Shown here piece after piece: positions 16,976-26,548 of a stretch of DNA of 64,000 nucleotides. Where the stretch lies: positions 434,001 to 498,000 of the forward strand of contig NZ_QXFN01000005.1 of the NCBI RefSeq assembly GCF_004886325.1. Direction: 5' to 3'. Every line of letters begins with the position of its first letter. Position 1 is the first letter of the stretch. The translations under genes were made by a program, and so were the position numbers. A model generated the notes under the pieces. It ran no database searches, was not told the origin of the DNA, and worked only from the letters and a program-made list of their open reading frames with translations. This stretch comes from Cellulomonas telluris. Its GTDB lineage: Bacteria > Actinomycetota > Actinomycetes > Actinomycetales > Cellulomonadaceae.

Positions 16976-17787
16976 TGGGCGCGGCGCTGCGGACGGAGTA
17001 CCGCAAGGTCGTCACCACGCGGCTGTGGTGGGTGCTGCTGCTCGTCATGGTCCTGTACATGGCGTTCCTGTCGGCCGTGATGGCGTGGGCGGTCACGCAG
17101 GGCGCGGGGGCGCCGGCCGGCGGGCCGGGCGGACCGGGCGGGGCGGGGACCGGCGTCGACGCGGTGCGCAGCGTCTACACGATCGCGGTGACGTTCGGGT
17201 ACGCGTTCCCGCTCGTCGTCGGCACGCTCGCGGTGACCACGGAGTACCGCCACCGGACGATCACGCCGACGCTGCTGCTCGAGCCGCGCCGGGACGTCGT
17301 GCTCGCCGCCAAGCTCGCCGCGGGCGGCGTCATGGGCGTCCTGTTCGGGGTGGTCGGGACCGTCGCGGCCGCCGGTGCCGGCGCGCTGGTGCTGGCGCTG
17401 CTCGGCGAGCCGACGGGTCTGGACGAGGCGAGCACCTGGGGCGTGCTCGCGCGGTCGGCGCTCGCCCTCGCCGTGTGGGCGGTGGTCGGCGTCGGCCTGG
17501 GCACCGTGCTGACGAACCAGGTCGCCGCGGTCGTCGTGATCCTGGCGTTCACGCAGTTCCTCGAGCCCGTGCTGCGTCTCGTGCTCGGGCTCACCAGCTG
17601 GGGGCAGGACGTCTCCCGGTACCTGCCGGGCGCCGCGGGCGAGGCGATCTCGGGGGGCAGCTTCTACTCCGACGCGGCCGGGGTGCCGCTCCTCCCGGCG
17701 TGGCAGGGCCTCCTCGTCCTCGTGGGCTACGCGCTCGTCCTGGCCGCGCTCGGCCGGGTCACGACGCTGCGCCGCGACGTCGGCTGA
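16975..17787 (+). CDS. ABC-2 type permease
   Basis: 270 aa, six predicted membrane helices. The first is [21 protein letters not shown], then a Gly/Pro-rich loop ([12 protein letters not shown]), then helices around [26 protein letters not shown], which is the conserved ABC-2 EYRHRT region. It pairs with the ATPase immediately upstream. Substrate unknown. Confidence 0.88.
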   Translation: MGAALRTEYRKVVTTRLWWVLLLVMVLYMAFLSAVMAWAVTQGAGAPAGGPGGPGGAGTGVDAVRSVYTIAVTFGYAFPLVVGTLAVTTEYRHRTITPTLLLEPRRDVVLAAKLAAGGVMGVLFGVVGTVAAAGAGALVLALLGEPTGLDEASTWGVLARSALALAVWAVVGVGLGTVLTNQVAAVVVILAFTQFLEPVLRLVLGLTSWGQDVSRYLPGAAGEAISGGSFYSDAAGVPLLPAWQGLLVLVGYALVLAALGRVTTLRRDVG

Positions 17788-17825
17788 GAGGGCCCGCCGA
17801 CGCCGTGCCTGGCACGCCTCCGACC

Positions 17826-17847
17826 GGGACTTTGGTCCCAAGGGACC
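17826..17847. promoter_or_regulatory. GGGAC/GTCCC palindromes (DosR/DevR-like site) before kgd
   Basis: GGGACTTTGGTCCC at 17826-17839 matches the DosR/DevR core (GGGACTWWAGTCCC) except for one central base. Its right half also forms a second dyad, GGTCCC-AA-GGGACC (17834-17847), giving three half-sites. It lies 176-197 bp before the kgd start codon and 38 bp after the ABC permease. Confidence 0.45.
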
Positions 17848-18022
17848 CACGCTTTCCCGGCCGTTGACCGGCCCTCGGCGGTCGGGTGAAGAGGTCGCGG
17901 AGATCGCCGTCGACGCGCCGTGCGGGCTCGGTCGGCGGCCCGTCGAGCACGTAGTGTTGTCGTCAACAGAACTGGCGACGGCGCGGTCCCGGTACCGCGC
18001 ACCGGAAGTGGGCGATCCCAGC

Positions 18023-21000
18023 GTGACCCAGAAGGCGCAGTCCGACCCCACCCGTGCCGACTTCGGCGCGAACGAGTGGCTCGTGGACGAGCTGTACGAG
18101 CAGTACAAGAAGGACCGGAACGCGGTGGACCCCGCGTGGTGGGACTTCTTCGAGGGCTACCAGCCGGGGACCCCGTCGCCGGCGGGCGACGGCCGACCGG
18201 CCCCGGCGGGCGACGGCGCCGCGGCAGCCCCCGCGACGGCCCCGACGACGCCGTCCGGCAACGGCACGGCGAGCCCGGCGGCTCCCGCCGCGCCGACGGC
18301 GACGCCGTCGGCGCCCGCCACCCCGAAGCAGGCGACGGGCCCCGCCCCGGAGCCGCAGGCGCGGCAGGTCGACCGCACTCCCGGCGCGGCGCCCCGCGAC
18401 GTCGTCGCCACCCCCTCCCCCGTCGCCACGGCGCAGCCCGCGACCGCCCCCTACGCCGAGGTGGCCGCGACCCGGCGCACCGACGACGAGGTCGAGCCGG
18501 TCGACGACGTGCAGAAGCTGCGCGGCCCCGCGGCGCGCGTCGTGACGAACATGGAGCAGTCCCTCGAGGTGCCCACGGCCACCTCGGTGCGGGCGGTGCC
18601 GGCCAAGCTGATGGTCGACAACCGCATCGTCATCAACAACCACCTGTCCCGCGGCCGCGGCGGCAAGGTGTCGTTCACGCACCTCATCGGGTTCGCGCTC
18701 GTCGAGGCGCTCGGCGAGATGCCCGCGATGAACGCGGCGTACACCCTCGTGGACGGCAAGCCGGGCGTCCTGCAGCCCGCGCACGTCAACCTCGGCCTCG
18801 CGATCGACCTCGCCAAGCCGGACGGCTCGCGCCAGCTGCTCGTGCCCTCGATCAAGAAGGCGGAGACGCTCGACTTCGCGCAGTTCTGGACGGCCTACGA
18901 GGACGTCGTGCGGCGCGCGCGCAACGGCAAGCTCACGGTCGAGGACTTCGCCGGCACGACGATCTCCCTGACGAACCCGGGCACGATCGGCACGGTGCAC
19001 TCGGTGCCGCGCCTGATGCAGGGGCAGGGCACGATCGTCGGCGTCGGCGCCATGGACTACCCGGCGGAGTTCGCCGGGACGTCCGCCGAGCAGCTCAACC
19101 GCATGGGCGTGTCGAAGGTGCTGACGATCACCTCGACGTACGACCACCGCATCATCCAGGGCGCCCAGTCCGGCGACTTCCTGCGGATCCTCGGCCGCAA
19201 GCTGCTCGGCGAGGACGGGTTCTACGACCGCGTCTTCGCGGCGCTGCGCGTGCCGTACGAGCCCGTCCGCTGGGTGCGCGACGCGGACCACGACCCGGAC
19301 GCGGAGGCCCTGAAGCCGGCGCGCATCGCGGAGCTCATCCACGCGTACCGCTCGCGCGGCCACCTCATGGCGGACACCGACCCGCTCGCCTACCGCCAGC
19401 GCAAGCACCCGGACCTCGACGTGCAGAACCACGGCCTGACGCTGTGGGACCTGGACCGCACGTTCCCGACCGGTGGGTTCACGGGGAAGACGCGCGCCAC
19501 GCTGCGCGACGTCCTCGGCCTGCTGCGGGACTCGTACTGCCGCACCATCGGTGTCGAGTACATGCACCTGCAGGACCCGCGGCAGCGCCGCTGGCTGCAG
19601 GAGCGCCTGGAGTCCGGCTACGCCCGCACCCCGCGCGAGGACCAGCTGCGCGTGCTGCGCCGCCTCAACGCCGCCGAGGCGTTCGAGACGTTCCTGCAGA
19701 CCAAGTACGTCGGCCAGAAGCGCTTCTCGCTCGAGGGCGGCGAGTCGCTCATCCCGCTGCTCGACGCGATCCTGTCGAAGGCGGCGAACGGCGGCCTCGA
19801 CGAGGTCGGCATCGGCATGGCGCACCGCGGGCGGCTCAACGTGCTCGCGAACATCGCGGGCAAGTCCTACGGCCAGATCTTCAGCGAGTTCGAGGGCAAC
19901 CAGGACCCGAAGTCGGTCCAGGGCTCGGGCGACGTGAAGTACCACCTGGGCACCGAGGGCACGTTCACCGCGGAGTCGGGCGCCACGACCTCGGTGTACC
20001 TGGCGGCGAACCCCTCGCACCTCGAGGCGGTCGACCCGGTGCTCGAGGGCATCGTGCGGGCCAAGCAGGACCGCATCGACCTCGGTGGCGACGGCTTCTC
20101 CGTCCTGCCGATCCTCATCCACGGCGACGCGGCGTTCGCGGGGCAGGGCGTCGTGTTCGAGACGCTGAACCTCGCGCAGCTGCGCGGCTACCGCACCGGC
20201 GGCACGATCCACGTGATCGTGAACAACCAGGTCGGGTTCACCACCGGCCCGTCGTCGTCGCGCTCGTCCCAGTACGCCACCGACGTGGTCAAGGGCCTGC
20301 AGGTGCCGGTCTTCCACGTCAACGGGGACGACCCGGAGGCGTGCGTGCGCGTGGCCGAGCTCGCGTTCGAGTACCGCGAGCAGTTCGCGCGCGACGTCGT
20401 CATCGACATGGTCTGCTACCGCCGCCGGGGCCACAACGAGGGCGACGACCCGTCGATGACGCAGCCGCTCATGTACAACCTCATCGAGGCCAAGCGGTCG
20501 GTGCGCAAGCTCTACACCGAGACGCTCGTCGCCCGCGGCGACATCACGCTCGAGGAGGCGGAGCAGGCGCTGCGCGACTACCAGTCGCAGCTCGAGCGCG
20601 TGTTCACCGAGACGCGCGAGGACGGCTGGACGGCGCCCCAGGGCGACGTCGAGACGGTCGCGGGCCTCGAGCGGCCGGAGTCGCAGCAGGAGGATGCCGG
20701 CGTCATGGTCGGCTGGCAGACGGCGGTGCCGTCGTCGGTCCTCGAGCGCATCGGGCAGGCGCACGTGCGGGCGCCCGAGGGCTTCACGGTCCACCCGAAG
20801 CTCGCGCAGATGCTCGCCAAGCGCGAGCAGATGAGCCGCGAGGGCGGGATCGACTGGGGCTTCGGCGAGATCCTCGCGTTCGGCTCGCTGCTGGTCGAGG
20901 GCACGCCCGTGCGGCTCGCCGGGCAGGACTCGCGCCGCGGCACGTTCGTGCAGCGGCACGCGGTGCTGCACGACCGCGAGACGGGCGCGGAGTGGACGCC

Positions 21001-21871
21001 GCTGCTGTACCTGTCGGGCGACCAGGCGAAGTTCTGGGTGTACGACTCGTCGCTGTCGGAGTACGCGGCGCTCGGCTTCGAGTACGGCTACTCCGTCGAG
21101 CGTCCGGACGCGCTCGTGCTGTGGGAGGCGCAGTTCGGAGACTTCGTCAACGGCGCGCAGACCGTCATCGACGAGTTCATCTCGTCGGCGGAGCAGAAGT
21201 GGGGCCAGCGCTCGTCGGTCGTCCTGCTGCTCCCCCACGGCTACGAGGGGCAGGGGCCGGACCACTCGTCGGCGCGCATCGAGCGCTTCCTGCAGATGGC
21301 GGCCGAGGAGAACATGACGATCGCGCAGCCGTCGACGCCCGCGTCGCACTTCCACCTGCTGCGTCGCCAGGCGTACAAGCGCCCGCGCCGGCCCCTCGTG
21401 GTGTTCACGCCGAAGTCGATGCTGCGCCTGAAGGCCGCGACGTCGAAGGTCGAGGACTTCACCTCGGGGACGTTCCGCACCGTGATCGGCGACGAGCTGG
21501 CCGCGGCGAAGGCCGACCAGGTGACCCGCGTCCTGCTGTGCTCGGGCAAGGTCTACTGGGACCTGCTCGCGCACCGCGCGACGTCGGGCGACCAGCAGAC
21601 CGCGATCGTGCGGTTCGAGCAGCTGTACCCGCTGGAGCCGGACGCGATCCGCGAGGCGCTGGCGCCGTTCGACGGTGCCGAGCTCGTGTGGGTGCAGGAC
21701 GAGCCGCAGAACCAGGGGCCGTGGACGTACATGTCCTCGCACCTGCCGCAGGTCGTCGAGCGTCCGCTGCGCGTGGTGTCGCGCCCCGAGTCGGCGTCGC
21801 CGGCCGCGGGCTCGGCGAAGAAGCACCAGGCGGAGCAGAAGGAGCTGGTCGACGCGGCCTTCCGCCGCTGA
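18023..21871 (+). CDS. kgd: Multifunctional 2-oxoglutarate decarboxylase/dehydrogenase E1 (Kgd)
   Basis: 1282 aa. The actinobacterial fusion of an E2-like acyltransferase domain to the thiamine-dependent E1 of 2-oxoglutarate dehydrogenase, feeding the TCA cycle. In order: a small N-terminal segment ([16 protein letters not shown]), a Pro/Ala-rich linker (about 50-155), the E2-type domain with catalytic His in [10 protein letters not shown], and the E1 domain with the ThDP site [10 protein letters not shown]...NNQVGFTT and [13 protein letters not shown] at 18023 chosen; GTG at 18008 in the same frame is possible. There is no lipoyl domain, as in mycobacterial Kgd (about 1230 aa). Confidence 0.95.
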   Translation: MTQKAQSDPTRADFGANEWLVDELYEQYKKDRNAVDPAWWDFFEGYQPGTPSPAGDGRPAPAGDGAAAAPATAPTTPSGNGTASPAAPAAPTATPSAPATPKQATGPAPEPQARQVDRTPGAAPRDVVATPSPVATAQPATAPYAEVAATRRTDDEVEPVDDVQKLRGPAARVVTNMEQSLEVPTATSVRAVPAKLMVDNRIVINNHLSRGRGGKVSFTHLIGFALVEALGEMPAMNAAYTLVDGKPGVLQPAHVNLGLAIDLAKPDGSRQLLVPSIKKAETLDFAQFWTAYEDVVRRARNGKLTVEDFAGTTISLTNPGTIGTVHSVPRLMQGQGTIVGVGAMDYPAEFAGTSAEQLNRMGVSKVLTITSTYDHRIIQGAQSGDFLRILGRKLLGEDGFYDRVFAALRVPYEPVRWVRDADHDPDAEALKPARIAELIHAYRSRGHLMADTDPLAYRQRKHPDLDVQNHGLTLWDLDRTFPTGGFTGKTRATLRDVLGLLRDSYCRTIGVEYMHLQDPRQRRWLQERLESGYARTPREDQLRVLRRLNAAEAFETFLQTKYVGQKRFSLEGGESLIPLLDAILSKAANGGLDEVGIGMAHRGRLNVLANIAGKSYGQIFSEFEGNQDPKSVQGSGDVKYHLGTEGTFTAESGATTSVYLAANPSHLEAVDPVLEGIVRAKQDRIDLGGDGFSVLPILIHGDAAFAGQGVVFETLNLAQLRGYRTGGTIHVIVNNQVGFTTGPSSSRSSQYATDVVKGLQVPVFHVNGDDPEACVRVAELAFEYREQFARDVVIDMVCYRRRGHNEGDDPSMTQPLMYNLIEAKRSVRKLYTETLVARGDITLEEAEQALRDYQSQLERVFTETREDGWTAPQGDVETVAGLERPESQQEDAGVMVGWQTAVPSSVLERIGQAHVRAPEGFTVHPKLAQMLAKREQMSREGGIDWGFGEILAFGSLLVEGTPVRLAGQDSRRGTFVQRHAVLHDRETGAEWTPLLYLSGDQAKFWVYDSSLSEYAALGFEYGYSVERPDALVLWEAQFGDFVNGAQTVIDEFISSAEQKWGQRSSVVLLLPHGYEGQGPDHSSARIERFLQMAAEENMTIAQPSTPASHFHLLRRQAYKRPRRPLVVFTPKSMLRLKAATSKVEDFTSGTFRTVIGDELAAAKADQVTRVLLCSGKVYWDLLAHRATSGDQQTAIVRFEQLYPLEPDAIREALAPFDGAELVWVQDEPQNQGPWTYMSSHLPQVVERPLRVVSRPESASPAAGSAKKHQAEQKELVDAAFRR

Positions 21872-21884
21872 CGCGACGCACCCC

Positions 21885-21922
21885 GACGCCCCGGCCCCGC
21901 TCCTCGCGGGCGCCGGGGCGTC
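21885..21922. terminator. Terminator hairpin after kgd
   Basis: Stem GACGCCCCGGC / GCCGGGGCGTC, extended inside by CCCGC/GCGGG. It lies between the convergent kgd and AraC-type genes. Confidence 0.75.
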
Positions 21923-21928
21923 GTCGTC

Positions 21929-22912
21929 TCAGGCGCCGACCGCCGCGGCCGCGTCCGCCGGCTCGTCGACGCACGCGAAGCGCCGCCGGTACGCCTGCGG
22001 GCTCGTGCCGAGCGTGCGGGCGAAGTGGTGGCGCAGCTGCGCGGACGAGCCGAGGCCGCACAGGCGCGCCACCTCGTCGACGGGGACGTCGGTGCGCTCG
22101 AGCAGCTCCTGCGCGCGCACGACGCGCTGCCGTGCGACCCAGGCGGCGGGCGTGGTGCCCGTCTCCGCACGGAACCGCCGGGCGAACGTGCGGGGCGACA
22201 TCAGGGCACGCGCGGCCAGCGCCGGCACGGACAGGTCCTCGTCGAGGTGCTCGGACATCCACGTGAGCAGCGGCGCGAGCGTGTCGGCCTCGGGCAGCGG
22301 GGTGTCGACGTACTGCGCCTGGCCGCCGTCGCGCTGGGGCGGGACGACCATCCGGCGGGCGATCGCGGTCGCCGCGGCGCCGCCCAGCTCGCGGCGCACG
22401 AGGTGCAGGCAGGCGTCGATGCCGGCGGCCGTGCCCGCTCCGGTGATGACCCGTCCGTCCTCGACGAACAGGACCGCCGGGTCGACCGTCGCGGTCGGGA
22501 AGCGCGCGGCGAGCTCGGCGGCGTGCATCCAGTGCGTCGTGCAGCGCCGGCCGTCGAGCAGGCCGGCCTCCCCGAGCGCGAACGCGCCGCTGCAGATGCT
22601 GAGCAGCCACGCACCACGCTCGTGGGCGTCTCGCAGCGCCTGCAGCACGTCCTCCCCCAGCGGCGCGGGCTCGGCCCCGTACGCGGGCACGACGACGAGG
22701 TCGACGTCGCGCGTCGCCTCGAGCCCGTGCTCGACGACGAGCGAGAAGCCGCCCTTGGTGCGCACCGGCACGCCGGGGGTCGGCCCGCACACGCGGAAGT
22801 CGAACGAGGGGCCACCGGTGTCCGAGCGGTCGATCCCGAACACCTCGCAGGCCGTGCCCAGCTCGAAGGGGGCGGCGTTGGGCAGCGCGAGGACGGCGAC
22901 GGAGTGCAGCAC
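21929..22912 (-). CDS. GlxA-type regulator: DJ-1/PfpI domain plus AraC HTH
   Basis: 327 aa. The N-terminal DJ-1/PfpI-like domain (about 1-190), with the nucleophile-elbow region LLSICSGAFALGEAGLL, is usually a sensor rather than an enzyme in this family. The C-terminal AraC DNA-binding domain (about 225-315) contains MSPRTFARRFRAETGTTPAAWV and LGTSPQAYRRRF. The GTG at 22912 starts directly with the domain (LHSVAVLALPN) and has GAGG 8 nt upstream; an ATG 42 nt further up also has a purine-rich region. Targets unknown; divergent from a 56-aa membrane protein gene. Confidence 0.88.
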   Translation of the reverse strand: MLHSVAVLALPNAAPFELGTACEVFGIDRSDTGGPSFDFRVCGPTPGVPVRTKGGFSLVVEHGLEATRDVDLVVVPAYGAEPAPLGEDVLQALRDAHERGAWLLSICSGAFALGEAGLLDGRRCTTHWMHAAELAARFPTATVDPAVLFVEDGRVITGAGTAAGIDACLHLVRRELGGAAATAIARRMVVPPQRDGGQAQYVDTPLPEADTLAPLLTWMSEHLDEDLSVPALAARALMSPRTFARRFRAETGTTPAAWVARQRVVRAQELLERTDVPVDEVARLCGLGSSAQLRHHFARTLGTSPQAYRRRFACVDEPADAAAAVGA

Positions 22913-23005
22913 ACGTCGAGCCTCGCACAGCCTTGGCAGGATGTCGACGCTCATCGTCCTTCCGGCCACTCGTGGCGCCATCGCTGCGGTCGCAGGCTAT
23001 CTGCC

Positions 23006-23176
23006 ATGGACATCGTCTGGCTCGTGATCTCGCTCCTCGCCCTCGCCGCGTGGCTCACGTGGCTCTGGCGGCTCGTCGCCCGCGACGGCCTCGGCGACCG
23101 CCGCCCGCCGGCCTCGCACGACGCGTGGCAGGACCGCGACGGCCTGCCCTCCGTGCCCGTCGGCTCCCGGCACTGA
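23006..23176 (+). CDS. Small single-pass membrane protein, unknown
   Basis: 56 aa. MDIVWLVISLLALAAWLTWLWRLVARDG forms one N-terminal membrane helix, and a polar tail of about 27 residues follows. Not recognised as a family beyond the general type of short actinobacterial membrane proteins. No clear ribosome-binding site; a leaderless start is possible. It is divergent from the AraC-type regulator, which may control it. Confidence 0.6.
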   Translation: MDIVWLVISLLALAAWLTWLWRLVARDGLGDRRPPASHDAWQDRDGLPSVPVGSRH

Positions 23177-23288
23177 CGCGCGCCAACACGCCTGCCGGGC
23201 AGGAGCGGGCACAGGGCGCGCCCTGCTGCGACACTGTCCCGTGCACCGGCGACCGCCGGCGCACGGGACAGTGGCAGGAGGACGGGAC

Positions 23289-23885
23289 GTGGGTGAGGTG
23301 CCGCTCCGGCTCGCGGTCATCGGCGACGAGCTGGTCGCGGGCGCGGGGGACCCCCGAGGGCTCGGGTGGGTCGGCCGCGTGGCCGCGCGCACATCCACGG
23401 CGGAGCCGCTGACGGTCCTCACGCTCGCCGTCCCGGGCGAGAACAGCACGGAGCTCGGCGTGCGCTGGGACCCCGAGGTGTCGCGCCGGCTCTCCCCCGC
23501 CGCCGACAACCGGCTCGTCGTCGGCATCGGGCGTGCCGACGTCACGGCCGGCCTCTCGCTCGCCCGCAGCCGCCTCAACCTCGCCAACGTCCTCGACGTC
23601 GCCGAGCAGCGGCGCATCCCCGCGTTCGTCGTGGGCCCGCCCCCGGGCGCCCCCGAGGACGGGGACAAGATCGCCGAGCTGTCGGCGGCGCTCGGCGACG
23701 TCGCCGCCCGCCGCCGCGTGCCGTACGTGGACATGTACACGCCGCTCGCGGCGCACGACCAGTGGCTCGCCGACATGGCGACGTCCCCCGGGCACCTGCC
23801 CGGGCAGGCCGGCTACGGCCTCATGGCGTGGCTCGTCCTGCACACCCGCTGGCACGACTGGCTGGGCCTGCCGCACGACGCCTGA
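23289..23885 (+). CDS. SGNH/GDSL-like hydrolase-fold protein with altered nucleophile
   Basis: 198 aa, starting at GTG with GGAGG 8 nt upstream. It has the SGNH layout: block I is LRLAVIGDELVAG, block III GIGRAD, and the C-terminal end has D and H in MATSPGHLPGQAGY. In block I the residue after GD is Glu (position 14) rather than the catalytic Ser, and the block III Asn is replaced (GRAD). It may be inactive or use other chemistry. Cytoplasmic, with no signal peptide. Confidence 0.72.
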   Translation: MGEVPLRLAVIGDELVAGAGDPRGLGWVGRVAARTSTAEPLTVLTLAVPGENSTELGVRWDPEVSRRLSPAADNRLVVGIGRADVTAGLSLARSRLNLANVLDVAEQRRIPAFVVGPPPGAPEDGDKIAELSAALGDVAARRRVPYVDMYTPLAAHDQWLADMATSPGHLPGQAGYGLMAWLVLHTRWHDWLGLPHDA

Positions 23886-23887
23886 CG

Positions 23888-23908
23888 GCCCCGGGCGCTC
23901 CCCGGGGC
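23888..23908. terminator. Terminator hairpin between convergent genes
   Basis: Perfect 8-bp stem GCCCCGGG / CCCGGGGC with a 5-nt loop, located between the SGNH gene and the PilT-like gene. Confidence 0.65.
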
Positions 23909-23912
23909 ACGG

Positions 23913-24998
23913 TCACCCGACCAGGCCGGCCGCACGCAGCTCGAGGGTGAGGTCGTGCGGGTTCGACGCCACCGCGAGAGCGTCCTCGTAGGTCACGACG
24001 GCGTCGCGGACGAGCGAGAACAGGTGCTGGTCGAAGGTCTGCATCTTGTAGAAGTCGCCCTCCTTGATCAGCTCCAGGATCGCCGGGTTGTCCTGCGGCT
24101 CGACGATCGCCTCCGCCGTGCGGCCCGTGTTGACCATGACCTCGACGGCGACGACGCGGCCGGTGCCGTCGGCGCGGCGCAGGAGGCGCTGCGACACGAT
24201 CCCCCGCAGCGCCTGGGCCAGCGCGATGCGCACCTGCTTCTGCTCGTGCGGCGGGAAGAAGTCGACGATGCGGTTGACCGTCTCGGCCGCGTCGATGGTG
24301 TGCAGCGTCGACAGCACGAGGTGACCGGTCTCGGCGGCGGACAACGCGGCGCGGACGGTCTCCACGTCGCGCATCTCGCCGACGAGGATCACGTCCGGGT
24401 CCTGGCGCATCGCGGCGCGCAGCGCCACGGTGAAGTTGTCGGTGTCCTGCCGGACCTCGCGCTGCGAGACGATCGCGCGCTTGTCGGCGTGCAGGATCTC
24501 GATGGGGTCCTCGATCGTGACGATGTTGACCTCGCGCAGCGTGTTCACGAGGTCGACCATCGACGCGAGGGTCGTCGTCTTGCCCGAGCCCGTGGGCCCG
24601 GTCACCAGCACCAGCCCCCGGGGCTCGAGCGCCAGCTCGCCGACCACCTCGGGCAGGCCCAGCTCCCCCAGCGACTGCGCCCCCACAGACACGCGGCGGA
24701 ACACCAGCCCGTACGTGCCCCGCGCCTGGTAGGCGTTGACGCGGAAGCGCCCGACGCCCGGCAGCGAGTACGCGAAGTCCGCCTCCTTGGTGGCGCGGAA
24801 GCTCTCGACGAGCTCGTCGGGCAGGACGTCGTCGAGCATGCGCTCGGTGTCAGCGGGCCGCAGGTCGGGTGCCTGGAGCTTGCGCAGGCGGCCGTCGACG
24901 CGCACACGCGGCGCCGAGCCGACCTTGCAGTGCAGGTCCGAGCCGTTCGTGCTGACCAGCGCGTGCAGGAACGGGATCACCGACTGGGTCTCTGCCAC
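23913..24998 (-). CDS. pilT: PilT-family twitching/retraction ATPase
   Basis: 361 aa. The N-terminal PAS-like domain (SDLHCKVGSAPRVRVDGRL) is followed by Walker A GPTGSGKTT (about 132-140), Asp box (VTIEDPIEI), Walker B DPDVILVGEMRD, and His box (LVLSTLHTIDAAE) with the C-terminal AIRNLIRE-type region replaced by NPAILELIKEGDFYKMQTFDQHL. Typically disassembles type IV pilin fibres. It stands alone here, away from the Tad operon, and no other type IV pilus gene is in the window. GTG chosen; no clear ribosome-binding site. Confidence 0.9.
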   Translation of the reverse strand: MAETQSVIPFLHALVSTNGSDLHCKVGSAPRVRVDGRLRKLQAPDLRPADTERMLDDVLPDELVESFRATKEADFAYSLPGVGRFRVNAYQARGTYGLVFRRVSVGAQSLGELGLPEVVGELALEPRGLVLVTGPTGSGKTTTLASMVDLVNTLREVNIVTIEDPIEILHADKRAIVSQREVRQDTDNFTVALRAAMRQDPDVILVGEMRDVETVRAALSAAETGHLVLSTLHTIDAAETVNRIVDFFPPHEQKQVRIALAQALRGIVSQRLLRRADGTGRVVAVEVMVNTGRTAEAIVEPQDNPAILELIKEGDFYKMQTFDQHLFSLVRDAVVTYEDALAVASNPHDLTLELRAAGLVG

Positions 24999-25146
24999 GC
25001 AGGTGTCATCGGGCCGACCACGTCGGCACTTGAGCCCGGCACCCGCACGGGTGGCGCGCACGCGTGCCGCCGCCGGTGTGGGACGATGGGGCGACCCCTG
25101 GTGCGCGCACGTGTGCGCGCGCCCGCACGACGCGAGGAGACCAGCG

Positions 25147-25221
25147 ATGAGCAAGCGCGGCCGCAAGCGCCGTTCCCGCAAGGGCAACGCCGCGAACCAC
25201 GGCAAGCGTCCCAACGCCTGA
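25147..25221 (+). CDS. Ribosomal protein bL37 (AURKAIP1/COX24-like), 24 aa
   Basis: A tiny protein, MSKRGRKRRSRKGN followed by AANHGKRPNA. Highly basic and ending in the NHGKRPN signature of actinobacterial bL37, found in mycobacterial 50S subunits. AGGAGA lies 6 nt before the ATG. It is far below ordinary gene-calling length, so it is easily missed. Followed 17 bp later by a strong terminator, so it is a monocistronic, probably highly expressed gene. Confidence 0.93.
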   Translation: MSKRGRKRRSRKGNAANHGKRPNA

Positions 25222-25238
25222 GCGTTCGACGCCGACGC

Positions 25239-25274
25239 ACGAGGGCCCCGGAGCACACGCTCCGGGGCCCTCGT
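25239..25274. terminator. Terminator hairpin after bL37
   Basis: 16-bp perfect stem (ACGAGGGCCCCGGAGC and complement) with a 4-nt ACAC loop, between the convergent bL37 and rsrA genes. Confidence 0.85.
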
Positions 25275-25296
25275 CGTACGGGTGCGGGTGGCGCCG

Positions 25297-25620
25297 TCAG
25301 GCGTCCGGGCCGGCCGCGGCGCGCAGCCGCAGCACCGTGATCTGCTCGTGGATGCGCAGGCGCAGCGTCGCCGGCGCCTCCTCCTGGCAGCAGCGGCGCA
25401 CGAGCTGCTTCATGACGAGCTCGACCTGCTCCTCCTCGAGGCACGGCCGGCACTCCGCCAGGTGCGCCGCGATCCGGTTGCGGTCCAGCTCGCCCAGCTC
25501 GGAGTCGACGTACTCCCACAGGCGCGCGACCGCGTCGCTGCAGCGGACGTCGCCGCCGCTGCACGGGTCCGCGGGCACGGACGCGCTCTCCTGCGCCCGC
25601 TCCTCCTCGAACGTGCTCAT
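25297..25620 (-). CDS. rsrA: Zinc-binding anti-sigma factor RsrA
   Basis: 107 aa ZAS-family anti-sigma factor that holds SigR inactive until thiol oxidation releases it. The zinc motif HLAECRPC (HxxxCxxC) is at about residues 53-60, with an earlier Cys pair (CSGGDVRC) and a later RRCCQEE. This cysteine arrangement fits the redox switch of RsrA/RshA. The ATG overlaps the sigR stop by 4 nt, giving 1:1 synthesis. Confidence 0.93.
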   Translation of the reverse strand: MSTFEEERAQESASVPADPCSGGDVRCSDAVARLWEYVDSELGELDRNRIAAHLAECRPCLEEEQVELVMKQLVRRCCQEEAPATLRLRIHEQITVLRLRAAAGPDA

Positions 25621-26270
25621 CGTGCGCCCTCCGGTGCCGACGGGGTCGCGCCGGCGAGCCCGCGGTCGCGGGCGTAGTCGGACAGCAGCTCACGCAGCTG
25701 CGAGCGGCCTCGGTGCAGCCGGGACATGACCGTCCCGATCGGCGTGCCCATGATCTCCGCGATCTCCTTGTAGGCGAACCCCTCGACGTCCGCGAGGTAC
25801 ACCGCGATGCGGAAGTCCTCCGGGATGCGCTGGAGCGCGTCCTTCACGTCGGAGTCGGGCAGGTGGTCGAGCGCCTCCGCCTCCGCCGAGCGCAGGCCGC
25901 TCGACGTGTGCGACTCCGCGCGTGCGAGCTGCCAGTCCTCGATCTCCTCCGACCGCGACTGCTGCGGCTCGCGCTGCTTCTTGCGGTAGGAGTTGATGTA
26001 GGTGTTCGTCAGGATCCGGTACAGCCACGCCTTGAGGTTCGTGCCGGGCCGGTACTGGTGGAACGCCGCGAAGGCCTTCGTGAAGGTCTCCTGCACGAGG
26101 TCCTCGGCGTCCGCCGGGTTGCGCGTCATGCGCAGGGCAGCGCCGTACAGCTGGTCCAGGTGGACCAGCGCCTCGGTCTCGAACCGGTCGGTGCGGGCCG
26201 CGTCGTCCTCGGTCTCCGGGGCGCGTGTCGTCTCGGTGCCGATGTCGATGCCTGCCGTGTCCTCGCTCAT
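25617..26270 (-). CDS. sigR: ECF sigma factor SigR/SigH (thiol-oxidative stress), main form
   Basis: 217 aa from the ATG at 26270. Region 2 spans [29 protein letters not shown] to [17 protein letters not shown]; region 4 spans [41 protein letters not shown]. Directs thioredoxin, mycothiol and related repair genes in actinobacteria. TAGGCT at 26279-26284 gives a near-leaderless housekeeping transcript. The same frame stays open upstream to an ATG at 26396, which would give a form 42 residues longer (see the promoter feature). Couples to rsrA by a 4-nt overlap. Confidence 0.94.
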   Translation of the reverse strand: MSEDTAGIDIGTETTRAPETEDDAARTDRFETEALVHLDQLYGAALRMTRNPADAEDLVQETFTKAFAAFHQYRPGTNLKAWLYRILTNTYINSYRKKQREPQQSRSEEIEDWQLARAESHTSSGLRSAEAEALDHLPDSDVKDALQRIPEDFRIAVYLADVEGFAYKEIAEIMGTPIGTVMSRLHRGRSQLRELLSDYARDRGLAGATPSAPEGAR

Positions 26271-26393
26271 CACCCACGAGCCTAGTGCTCCCCGCTGGAC
26301 GTCACCTGGGCGGGGCGCGAACGGGTGGCCCGGCACCGGGACGGGAGGGCCGACGACGACGGGACCCGTCGCACCGGCCTGGAGGAGCACGCT

Positions 26394-26433
26394 CATGCCC
26401 GGGTCAACAGCGTCGACCGCTCCGCACATTCCC
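26394..26433 (-). promoter_or_regulatory. SigR-type autoregulatory promoter with start of the extended SigR form
   Basis: On the minus strand GGGAAT (-35 GGAAT, 26432-26428), a 19-nt spacer, then GTT (26408-26406), matching the SigR/SigH consensus GGAAT-N18/19-GTT. Nine nt further is an ATG (26396-26394) in frame with sigR. Transcription starting about 6-9 nt after GTT would place this ATG at or near the mRNA 5' end. Confidence 0.7.
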
Positions 26434-26548
26434 GGCACGCCGGCCGGACGGGGCACGGGCGTCCGGGACCGGCACCGTCCGACGCGCCGTCCACGGCCCA
26501 CGCGGCTAGCGTGGGGAGGTCCACCCGCCCCTGCGCCCGGAGGAACCC

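Noticed and set aside
17963-21826. 1287-codon open frame antisense to kgd
   Set aside because: Composition is the His/Arg/Val/Leu-rich pattern typical of antisense frames, with no domain; the plus-strand Kgd is unmistakable.
17920-22266. 1448-codon frame overlapping kgd in a second plus frame
   Set aside because: Very Arg-rich and without motif; a shadow of the real frame.
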